A stretch of DNA of 64,000 bases, taken from positions 38,329 through 102,328 of the forward strand of contig DGSN01000013.1 of assembly GCA_002393575.1 (NCBI GenBank). The letters are read 5' to 3'. This DNA is from Prevotellaceae bacterium UBA4361 (GTDB lineage: Bacteria > Bacteroidota > Bacteroidia > Bacteroidales > Bacteroidaceae). Position 1 is the stretch's first letter, and every line of letters starts with the position of its first letter. Below are positions 58,050-64,000 of this stretch, one piece after another. The position numbers were made by a program, and so were the translations under genes. The notes under the pieces are model-generated. The model did no database searches. It worked only from the letters and a program-made list of their open reading frames with translations, and was not told the DNA's origin.

Positions 58050-58195
58050 GAAGATAGAGTGAAAAGTGAAAAGTGAAAAGTGAAAAATAACGTGAAGCGT
58101 GAAATTTGAAGCGTGAAACGAGTACCTTGTCCTTTTTTATTTTTCACTTTTCATTTTTCACTTTTCATTTTTCACTTTTCACTTTTCATTTTTCA
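58050..58195. repeat. Inverted 7-bp arrays (GTGAAAA ... TTTTCAC) overlapping the sirtuin 3' end
   Basis: GTGAAAA repeats four times from about 58057, then CGTGAAG/CGTGAAA heptamers, and after a short gap TTTTTCA/CTTTTCA heptamers repeat about eight times to 58195. The arms are complementary and could form a long stem between pyrE and the sirtuin gene. The right arm covers the last codons of the sirtuin (KNEK and stop). Confidence 0.75.
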
Positions 58196-58883
58196 GCATC
58201 CCCATCAGCTCCTTCATCCCCTCCGACGCGCCCTTAGCAATCACATAAATGTCCATGTCCGTAGGCACATTAATCGGCTTCGGGTCAATCAAGAAGATGC
58301 GGCAATTGCGCTTCGCATAGCGGAGCAAACCAGCAGCAGGATACACATTCAGCGACGTGCCAATCACCACCAGGATGTCAGCCTTCGACACCTCATCGAT
58401 GGCAGGCTCAATCATAGGCACAGCCTCACCAAACCACACGATGAACGGCCTCAGCTGCGAACCGTCCTTAGCCTTCTCGCCCATCTTGATGTCCAGATGG
58501 TCGGGAGTCAGCGTCACAATCTGCTCAGGGTCATTCGGATGATCCGTCGAAGTAGCCTTCATCAGTTCACCATGCAGATGAATCACCTTCTTGCTTCCTG
58601 CACGCTCATGCAAGTCCTCCACATTCTGCGTCACTACCGTCACGTCATACCTATCCTCCAGACTCGCCACCAGCCTGTGCCCCTCATTCGGCTGCGCCGT
58701 CAGCAATTGATGCCTGCGCTCATTATAGAACTGAATCACCAGAGCAGGATCCTGCCAGTAGCCCTCGATGCTCGCCACCTTCTGCACGTCATACTGCTCC
58801 CACAGTCCGCCCGAATCGCGGAACGTAGCAAAACCACTCTCTGCCGACATGCCGGCACCCGTCAAAAACACTAATTTCTTCAT
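58179..58883 (-). CDS. Sirtuin-type NAD-dependent deacylase lacking the zinc cysteines
   Basis: A 234-residue Sir2 protein. NAD-binding motifs LVFLTGAGMSAESGFATFRD and VVTQNVEDLHERAG, the catalytic His in VIHLHGELM and VVIGTSLNVYPAAGLL are all present. Tyr and Arg in QFYNERRHQ match the Y-x2-R pair of class III sirtuins (CobB/SIRT5 type), which prefer succinyl or malonyl lysine. Where other sirtuins carry a CxxC...CxxC zinc site (between HLHGEL and RPFIVWFGE) this protein has no cysteine. The last four residues come from a heptamer repeat. It probably acts on protein lysines in the cytoplasm. Confidence 0.9.
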   Translation of the reverse strand: MKKLVFLTGAGMSAESGFATFRDSGGLWEQYDVQKVASIEGYWQDPALVIQFYNERRHQLLTAQPNEGHRLVASLEDRYDVTVVTQNVEDLHERAGSKKVIHLHGELMKATSTDHPNDPEQIVTLTPDHLDIKMGEKAKDGSQLRPFIVWFGEAVPMIEPAIDEVSKADILVVIGTSLNVYPAAGLLRYAKRNCRIFLIDPKPINVPTDMDIYVIAKGASEGMKELMGMLKNEK

Positions 58884-59062
58884 ACCGATTTAAGATTTAT
58901 ATTTGTCTGAAATTATCATCTACTTTGCAAATATCGCCATAAAAATCGAAAAACAAACCTAATCAAACACTTTTTTCGTTCTTTTACTCACATTTCTTCA
59001 CCTCTCCCTTTTTGTCGTAATTATTGCCCATGTTGCAACAAACGAATGCAAAAGCACCCCTA

Positions 59063-59396
59063 TTATTTGCCACCCTTCATCACATTCCATAACTTAGTAG
59101 TGTCAAACAAAAAAATAATAAAATAGTATTGACTAAACAGAATCGGTGGATTGTCCAACAGCTTCAAATCAAACTTCAGTGAAAGGACAATAGGATTGTC
59201 AGCGCTATGAATTCTGAATGAAGTTTCCCAACCTCCATCAAGAATCATGTTCAAGGTGTCATTCATCTGGCCATCAGGATTTTAAAACAATCCTTGTAGG
59301 CGGATCTATTTCTGAAACTTTATAACGGAACTTCACTTTGTTGTCTTTCCTATTCAGTCCACCACCAATAGTGAAAGTCTGAAAGGCTTAATCTAA
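59063..59396 (-). pseudogene. Frameshifted gene relic, unrecognised
   Basis: On the minus strand AFQTFTIGGGLNRKDNKVKF then RYKVSEIDPPTRIVLKS ends in a stop at about 59278, but in another frame the text continues as NPDGQMNDTLNMILDGGWET, SFRIHSADNPIVLSLKFDLK, ending WNVMKGGK at 59063. One missing or extra base in a run of A (near 59283) explains the break. The 67-codon second part alone begins MNDTLNMILDGGW. No family is recognised. It lies between the sirtuin gene and the degraded restriction locus. Confidence 0.45.
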
Positions 59397-59654
59397 ATAT
59401 TTTTTTGCTTTCTTTATAAAATCATTGTAACTTAGGTTAAAGAAGTCATCATCAATGAAGGTATATATTTGTTCATCAATATATTGCGCTTCAGCATCTG
59501 GATACCCTCTTTCATCATCGTATAAAGCCACGTTCAAAGAATGCGATCCTATTATAATTCTTTCATCCAATTTATTAATGAATATATGTGGAATCTCCGT
59601 TGCAATATACTCTTTTTGCTTGTATGTTATTGTAAATGTATTTAATGCCCTCAT
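59388..59654 (-). CDS. Small protein of the second restriction locus, unrecognised
   Basis: An 88-residue acidic protein: MRALNTFTITYKQKEYIATE, then IPHIFINKLDERIIIGSHSL and FIDDDFFNLSYNDFIKKAKK at the end. It starts three bases after the stop of the nuclease-like gene, so it is in the same operon. No domain is recognised. It could be an accessory factor of the restriction enzyme or an independent small gene. Confidence 0.5.
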   Translation of the reverse strand: MRALNTFTITYKQKEYIATEIPHIFINKLDERIIIGSHSLNVALYDDERGYPDAEAQYIDEQIYTFIDDDFFNLSYNDFIKKAKKYLD

Positions 59655-59657
59655 TTG

Positions 59658-60164
59658 TTAATATCCTATCAGCAGTATGCCTTTTAATGGTAAATGTAAT
59701 CGATTTGAAATGTATAAGGTTTCAAGAAAAGTATATATACGCTCAAAATCGCTTTGTGTGCGATAGAAGTTTCTCACGGCAAGAAAAAGGTATTCTACTT
59801 TAAACATCATGCAAGCCTCAAAGATATCCTTTAGGAATTGATTATTATCAGTAGCCCTACCCGCCTCTACCTCAATAACAATCTTCCCATCATTGCTCAG
59901 TGCATCTACATTAAAGAACTTATCAACATTATCATTATATCCAAAAAGAACAGGAACACCAATCTTTTCAGCTTCTTTTTTACCTTCTTCTACATCATAG
60001 CCAATGTCTTTTAATCCACTACGCACCACTGATAGGACCTCGTCAGACTTGAGGTTGTTTGTTTTTGAATCAATTATATTTTCAACAGCCTTGAATACAT
60101 CTATCACTAAGCGTGCTTCCTCTGTAACACCCATTGAACGAGGAAAAAACTGATACTGTATCAT
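59658..60164 (-). CDS. Putative restriction endonuclease (PD-(D/E)XK-like)
   Basis: A 168-residue protein with a D...ExE-type core: D87 in DKFFNVDAL, then E98 and E100 in GKIVIEVEAGRA, followed by a helix (DNNQFLKDIFEACMMFKVEY) and strand YLFLAVRNF. That pattern and its position 26 bases behind a cytosine methylase gene suggest a type II restriction nuclease. ExE rather than ExK is unusual. It starts at MIQYQFFPRSMGV. Because the methylase is truncated, the system may be inactive or the nuclease may have lost its original role. Confidence 0.5.
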   Translation of the reverse strand: MIQYQFFPRSMGVTEEARLVIDVFKAVENIIDSKTNNLKSDEVLSVVRSGLKDIGYDVEEGKKEAEKIGVPVLFGYNDNVDKFFNVDALSNDGKIVIEVEAGRATDNNQFLKDIFEACMMFKVEYLFLAVRNFYRTQSDFERIYTFLETLYISNRLHLPLKGILLIGY

Positions 60165-60190
60165 ATATTCATTCTCTTATCCATTATATA

Positions 60191-60868
60191 TTATGCTGCA
60201 AGGTCACCAATGGCTTGCCTTAGCGTTATACGATGTCCCACTGGTGTCGTTGGCTCTGGAAATGAAAAATTAACCTTCAAGTCCTTTCTGAAACCAATAA
60301 ACAAGACGCGTTCCCTATCTTCTGGAACCCCGTAGTCAGCTGCATTGACCAACTGAAAATGCAAATCATATCCATACTTTCCAGCTTCGCTAAATGCTTT
60401 CTTAAAATTATCAAGAGCATCGCCATATCTACTCATCAACATACCTTTTACATTCTCAGCCACGAAGAACTTCGGATTCTTTGCATTAAGAATGCGTATA
60501 TAATCCCAAAAAAGCTGACCACGCTTATCATTCAGGCCACGCTTTGAGCCACCCTCACTCCACGACTGGCAAGGAGGACCGCCAATAATTCCATCACATT
60601 CAGGAACATCTTCTGCGGGTATGTTTGTTATTGAGCGAGTGTCAAGAAGCGTATTCTTGTGGTTATATCTGTATGTCTCCCATATATCCTTGTCATACTC
60701 GTTAGCCCACATGATATTGAACCCTGCTTTCTCAAAACCAAGATCAAGACCGCCTGCCCCAGCAAATAAAGAAATGATGTTCAGAGTGCCAGCTACCCGT
60801 AGCACTTCATTAACAACGCCAAGGAATGACATTTGTCGAGCCTGTATGTCAGTTGTTACATTATTCAT
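60191..60868 (-). CDS. C5-cytosine DNA methyltransferase, truncated before the target-recognition domain
   Basis: A 225-residue product with motif I IISLFAGAGGLDLGFEKAGF (31-50), the catalytic PCQ of motif IV (GGPPCQSWSEGG, C100), ENV of motif VI (FFVAENVKGML) and motif VIII in YGVPEDRERVLFIGFRKD. The frame ends in a TAA at ITLRQAIGDLAA, right after the start of the variable region. The target-recognition domain and motifs IX and X, which close the SAM pocket, are absent, as is any second subunit nearby. It is therefore probably inactive, although active split enzymes are known. A TATATTTG promoter box lies at 60877-60884. Confidence 0.8.
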   Translation of the reverse strand: MNNVTTDIQARQMSFLGVVNEVLRVAGTLNIISLFAGAGGLDLGFEKAGFNIMWANEYDKDIWETYRYNHKNTLLDTRSITNIPAEDVPECDGIIGGPPCQSWSEGGSKRGLNDKRGQLFWDYIRILNAKNPKFFVAENVKGMLMSRYGDALDNFKKAFSEAGKYGYDLHFQLVNAADYGVPEDRERVLFIGFRKDLKVNFSFPEPTTPVGHRITLRQAIGDLAA

Positions 60869-60876
60869 ATTCCTTG

Positions 60877-60884
60877 CAAATATA
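60877..60884 (-). promoter_or_regulatory. Promoter -7 box (TATATTTG) for the cytosine methylase gene
   Basis: A TAnnTTTG match on the minus strand, only nine bases before the ATG at 60868. If it is the active promoter, translation may begin at or close to the first transcribed bases or at a later codon. Confidence 0.35.
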
Positions 60885-60967
60885 GATAAAAAAACGGATT
60901 TACAAGCCAGTCAAGATAAAGAAATAACTTTTCTTTAGATGAAAGTTACTTATTTGCAAGCAATTCA

Positions 60968-61270
60968 CTACTTGACAACCTCAATATAGAAGCTAAATGG
61001 TCGGAAACCATCATTGCAACTGATCATTGCACTCATGGGGTTCTTCATCCATCCATCGAAGAAGTTGCCTTCACCTCTTGCCAACTTCTCCACAAATTCC
61101 TGCATGGATATCCACGCTGACGGACACATTCCTTCGGGACATTTGCCATCAACTGAAATCCATTGCTGACCCTCAACCACCTCGCAAGGCACATCGAGGG
61201 GATTCTCATATCGTTCCATCAAATCGGGATAGACGGTCTGGCGTATAGCTGTAATTCTTACTTTGTTCAT
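60968..61270 (-). CDS. TIGR04076 family protein
   Basis: A 100-residue protein of the TIGR04076 family, widespread in anaerobes and of unknown function. It shows the family pattern KVRITAIRQTVYPDLMERY, then CEVVEGQQW, CPEGMCPSAWISM and the closing CNDGFRPFSFYIEVVK, with conserved cysteines in CPEGMC and SCND that may bind a metal. No operon partner is evident. Confidence 0.88.
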   Translation of the reverse strand: MNKVRITAIRQTVYPDLMERYENPLDVPCEVVEGQQWISVDGKCPEGMCPSAWISMQEFVEKLARGEGNFFDGWMKNPMSAMISCNDGFRPFSFYIEVVK

Positions 61271-61322
61271 ATCGATGAGTCCTATTATTCGTCCCTAAAA
61301 CAACAACATAGTGCAGGGGTCT

Positions 61323-62510
61323 TTAGCGTGACCTTTTCATGCGTATAGTGATGGGTGTGTCAGTAATCTTGATTTTGCTAACGTAGCTGAGCCCGTTGTT
61401 AGCAGCAAGGGTTTCGTCTGTTGGGGATACCCAAAAAGCAAAATGCCCAGTGGAGTCTGAGGCTGTACCATCACCCATTCTTGATTTACCTTCTACCCAA
61501 ACCCAAACATCCGCCCATGGCTTGCCCTCCTCATCAAGAACATAGCCCTCCACGTGGCGGAGCTTCTGCATCAGTTCTGGATGCTCGCGGACGTAAGCAT
61601 CACAGTGCGTATCAGCTTCTGTCGTGTATTCCACAATCATATCCTTGACTTTCACGCCGTATTTCTCTGCGTATGCCCGTTTTGGCTCTTCTTCCCTGAG
61701 AAAAGAAATGCTGCGGATGGTCTGCTGTCGTCGATTGAAATACACACGTTCATTCACCCCCAAGTCACTCACATACCCAGTGGAATCGGCAAGTGGTGTA
61801 CCATTCACCACAATGAGTCTGCGCACAGTGCCCGGCTCCAAGACTTCTGGCTCGGAAGCGGTAGTCAGACCCTTGATAACTGTCTGATACGCTGCAAAAA
61901 GAGAATCCTTGCGGCTTACGTTACCCATCCTGACAGATTCTGCCAATTCGTTGGTAAACTTCACGAGTACATTCTTACTACGATGTGATTTTGCCAGCTG
62001 ACCATTGATGAAATATTCCCACTTCGTACCATCCAAGATAAATACTTCCTTATCTTCAGCTGTGCTCACGGCTGTTGTCCATAGTTCCCTTAAGTTCTGA
62101 ACTTGAGTGGGGGTAATGGCAAGTGAGTAAGTCTTTACGTCAGGAGCCACGTAGTCCTTTGGACGCTTACGCAGTACCGATTTGTATCGTTTCTTCCCTA
62201 TCTTCTTATTTTTATGCAAGGCATGGTACGTGGAGTACCAAATGCTTTTTTCTGCTATCTTATAAACGAGTGCATGATTCAAGGAGTCGTATGTCAGCGT
62301 CCATTCGGGCGAAAACGACGGCACACACTCCACGCCAAATGCCGCATCCTGTGGCATCAGCAACCTCAACTTTTCGCGTTCGAACAACGCTACCTGAGAG
62401 TCGTTCTTACGCCATGCCTTCGATTCGCTGTCCACACGGATGAGCCTGTCTTGTGCTACCAACGGTAGTGTGACAAGGATGAGCAGAGCAATGATGGTTG
62501 TCTTTTTCAT
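61323..62510 (-). CDS. Exported protein with C-terminal carboxypeptidase-regulatory-like domain
   Basis: From MKKTTIIALLILVTLPLVAQ the product is 395 residues with a signal peptide. Residues about 20-310 form a domain that I do not recognise (SPEWTLTYDSLNHALVYKIA, VFILDGTKWEYFINGQLAKS). About 313-390 (RHVEGYVLDEEGKPWADVWV ... ASDSTGHFAFWVSP) is a CarboxypepD_reg/CNA-B-like beta-sandwich, common in Bacteroidota envelope proteins. An upstream in-frame extension (to 62669) is excluded because it passes through the promoter (62532-62539). Likely a periplasmic or outer-membrane-associated protein. Confidence 0.75.
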   Translation of the reverse strand: MKKTTIIALLILVTLPLVAQDRLIRVDSESKAWRKNDSQVALFEREKLRLLMPQDAAFGVECVPSFSPEWTLTYDSLNHALVYKIAEKSIWYSTYHALHKNKKIGKKRYKSVLRKRPKDYVAPDVKTYSLAITPTQVQNLRELWTTAVSTAEDKEVFILDGTKWEYFINGQLAKSHRSKNVLVKFTNELAESVRMGNVSRKDSLFAAYQTVIKGLTTASEPEVLEPGTVRRLIVVNGTPLADSTGYVSDLGVNERVYFNRRQQTIRSISFLREEEPKRAYAEKYGVKVKDMIVEYTTEADTHCDAYVREHPELMQKLRHVEGYVLDEEGKPWADVWVWVEGKSRMGDGTASDSTGHFAFWVSPTDETLAANNGLSYVSKIKITDTPITIRMKRSR

Positions 62511-62531
62511 ATTGTGGTAGTTTAGATACCG

Positions 62532-62539
62532 CAAATTTA
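62532..62539 (-). promoter_or_regulatory. Promoter -7 box (TAAATTTG) for the exported protein gene
   Basis: A TAnnTTTG match on the minus strand, 22 bases before the start at 62510. Confidence 0.5.
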
Positions 62540-62602
62540 GATAAAAATCTTGAGGTTTTATGCCTGTCGAGATAAAAATGTAAACAAATTGCATCGAAAG
62601 AC

Positions 62603-62712
62603 TTCGGATGTACAGGTGCTTTCCTTCGATTTCACTGAACCAATCTTTCAATTTCACTGAATCAGTCATTCGATTTCACTGATCCAATCTTTCGATTATA
62701 CTAAACAGGCGA
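62603..62712. repeat. 22-bp phased array (TTCGATTTCACTGAA type)
   Basis: Units start at 62603, 62625, 62647, 62669 and 62691, exactly 22 bases apart. They read TTCGGATGTACAGG, TTCGATTTCACTGAA, TTCAATTTCACTGAA, TTCGATTTCACTGAT and TTCGATTATACTAAA, each with a 7- to 8-base variable tail. The array matches the one at 11629-11715, including the transition to CGAGCCCTCG after the last unit. Confidence 0.8.
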
Positions 62713-62805
62713 GCCCTCGGCGTTTTTCAAGCGAGGGCTCGTTATCGTTCAAGCGAGGGCTCGCTTGCGTTCAAACGAGGGCTCGGACATTAAGTTGAAT
62801 CAAAG
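62704..62805. repeat. 22-bp phased array (GCGAGGGCTCG type) and conserved flank
   Basis: GCGAGCCCTCG at 62709 is followed by TTCAAGCGAGGGCTCG, TTCAAGCGAGGGCTCG and TTCAAACGAGGGCTCG starting at 62726, 62748 and 62770, again 22 bases apart. The first copy is the inverse of the others, so hairpins can form. AGTTGAATCAAAG follows at 62793-62805, as in the array near 11730. The remaining bases to 62928 show nothing that I can identify. Confidence 0.8.
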
Positions 62806-62928
62806 CTGCGGTTCTGCAAATCCACAAATGCGATTCAGATAATCCACTAAAACACTGCATCAAATCAATTCAAATCCCTCTTCTCAAAAAAACAGGCAAA
62901 AAGGCGACGGCATATTGAGGATATTTCT

Positions 62929-62936
62929 TACTTTTG
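62929..62936 (+). promoter_or_regulatory. pepD: Promoter -7 box (TACTTTTG) for pepD
   Basis: A TAnnTTTG match 34 bases before the pepD start. No clear -33 box. Confidence 0.45.
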
Positions 62937-62970
62937 CATAGAAATTTTATATCCAAGCAGAAACCCAACG

Positions 62971-64000
62971 ATGACAACAACTGAAATGGTATATCAACTG
63001 TTCAAGGAACTGAACGGTGTGCCTCGTCCGTCATGGCACGAGGAAAAGGCTGTAGATTGGCTCTGCCAAAAGGCAAAGAGTGCTGGCTTGGCTTTCGAAC
63101 GCGATGCGCACAACTGCGTGGTCGTTCGCAAGGATGCCACACCTGGACACGAGGATGCCGAAACCATCGTGCTCCATGCCCACATCGACATGGTGTGCGT
63201 GGCTGAGAAGGACAAGGTTTTCAACCCGCTGACTGACGGCATCGAGTCTTACGTGGAAAATGGCTGGATGAAGGCACGAGGCACTTCGCTCGGAGCCGAC
63301 AACGGCATTGGCCTGTGCATGGCATTGGCTGTGATGCTGGGCAACGACGTGGTGCATGGACCGCTCGAACTGCTCGTCACCACCAACGAGGAAGACGGCA
63401 TGACGGGCGCACAGCACCTCTCGGCGCAATTCGTGAAAGGACGCAAGATGATTGACCTCGACTCAGAGGACTACGATGTGATTACGGTAGGAGCTGCGGG
63501 TGCTTACCTCCAAACTGCCTCGCTGCCCATCGTGCGGAGCCAATCGCCCGAAGGCTACGAGTTCTTCAGTCTCAACATCGATGGCGGACTCGGTGGGCAC
63601 AGCGGCGTGGATATTGGGAAAGGCAGAATGAGTGCAGTGAAGGAAATCTGCCGTCTGCTCCAAGGCGCACAGCTTGCTTGTCCTTCGCTCTGCGTGGCAC
63701 ACATCCATGCTGGCGAAGCCAATGCCTCCATCCCTGCCAATGCAGAGGCCATCGTTGCCGTGACGCAGGAAGAGGCAAAGAGGCTCAGCGACTGGACTCG
63801 GCAGCAGCATATCGAGACTGAAGGCGACCATCAAGTGGAAATCAGCATCGATGCCTGCCCGTCGCAGCCTTATATTATAAATAATGAGTGCATCCAGTCG
63901 CTCCAGCAAGCCATCGAGGAAATCCCATTCGGAGTCATCGCCATGAGCGAAAGCCTGCCAGGAACGGTGGAGACATCGAACAACATCGGTGTGATTCGCA
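62971..64000 (+). CDS. pepD: Aminoacyl-histidine dipeptidase (PepD), 3' end outside window
   Basis: The frame opens at ATG 62971 and is still open at the window end, giving about 343 of an expected 480-490 residues. It is an M20-family zinc dipeptidase (beta-Ala-His dipeptidase, peptidase D type). MVYQLFKELNGVPRPSWHEE at the start is characteristic. Metal and catalytic residues are in VLHAHIDMVC (H..D), GTSLGADNGIG (D) and TTNEEDGMTGA (EE), with DLDSED further on. The insert domain (SLNIDGGLGGHSGVDIGKGR) carries the conserved His of the dimerisation domain. It cleaves X-His and other dipeptides in the cytoplasm. Confidence 0.93.
   Translation, partial: MTTTEMVYQLFKELNGVPRPSWHEEKAVDWLCQKAKSAGLAFERDAHNCVVVRKDATPGHEDAETIVLHAHIDMVCVAEKDKVFNPLTDGIESYVENGWMKARGTSLGADNGIGLCMALAVMLGNDVVHGPLELLVTTNEEDGMTGAQHLSAQFVKGRKMIDLDSEDYDVITVGAAGAYLQTASLPIVRSQSPEGYEFFSLNIDGGLGGHSGVDIGKGRMSAVKEICRLLQGAQLACPSLCVAHIHAGEANASIPANAEAIVAVTQEEAKRLSDWTRQQHIETEGDHQVEISIDACPSQPYIINNECIQSLQQAIEEIPFGVIAMSESLPGTVETSNNIGVIR

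Noticed and set aside
58113..58874. 253-codon plus-strand frame opposite the sirtuin
   Set aside because: Its N terminus is the TTTTCAC heptamer array and the rest is antisense to the sirtuin.
62603..62791. CRISPR array
   Set aside because: The period is 22 bases with 7-12 variable bases, too short for repeat plus spacer, and no cas genes are present.

Overview
The window looks like chromosome from a Bacteroidota bacterium, most likely a gut or rumen Prevotella/Segatella-type species. The reasons are: TAnnTTTG-type -7 promoter boxes in front of many genes with no Shine-Dalgarno sequences; families typical of this group (DUF4294, DUF4861, PorT-like barrels, GH9 and GH10 enzymes with the short C-terminal tail seen on Prevotella glycosidases); and the pyrE/SRPBCC/argH gene order. 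No rRNA, tRNA, transposase, integrase, CRISPR array or reverse transcriptase was recognised.

Layout. 0-2 kb: a GT87-like/GtrB/GtrA glycosyl-transfer operon. 2-7.1 kb: purL followed directly by two half-size chromate-transporter genes. 7.4-11 kb: GH9 cellulase, DUF4294 protein and M28 lipoprotein. 11-15.1 kb: a restriction-modification island made of a decayed HTH controller, a restriction enzyme, a truncated second copy of that enzyme, a D12-class adenine methylase and a RAMA-like small protein, followed by the remains of a dipeptidase gene. 15.2-21.5 kb: MmcQ/YjbR protein, an amidotransferase-dipeptidase fusion, dprA, DUF4861 protein and a glycosyltransferase.

21.6-37.2 kb is the most unusual part. 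A consensus promoter and a long leader, which could fold as either a terminator or an antiterminator, precede a run of genes all on one strand: a membrane protein, a tubulin/FtsZ-like GTPase with a C-terminal GYF-like domain, a zinc-ribbon membrane protein and three secreted proteins. An AT-rich stretch follows: a HEPN-like protein (RX4H), a PD-(D/E)XK nuclease candidate, a secreted PEGA plus formylglycine-generating-enzyme-like protein whose last 31 codons look like a diversity-generating-retroelement variable region, an HD-domain protein, and two more secreted proteins sharing the same N-terminal domain, ending with a lipoprotein and a strong terminator. I infer a GTP-driven envelope system with nuclease effectors and a diversifiable surface component; this is a hypothesis.

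37.3-42.4 kb: GH10 xylanase with two CBM6 modules, two envelope proteins and a ParE/RelE-type toxin-antitoxin pair. 42.8-53.6 kb: a cell-surface glycan cluster (PLP enzyme, LicC-like nucleotidyltransferase, two LicD proteins, WaaP-like kinase, three glycosyltransferases, flippase, acyltransferase) consistent with an amino-alcohol-phosphate-decorated LPS or polysaccharide. 53.7-58.9 kb: lipoprotein, aldo/keto reductase, argH, SRPBCC protein, pyrE and a zinc-less sirtuin. 59-61 kb: a degraded second restriction-modification locus. 61-64 kb: TIGR04076 protein, a secreted protein and the start of pepD.

Across the window the intergenic DNA is repeat-rich in four ways: degenerate 7-bp or 8-bp tandem arrays between most genes, some of which run into coding sequence; three arrays of short motifs phased at exactly 22 bp; and two copies of a palindromic MITE-like element with terminal inverted repeats.
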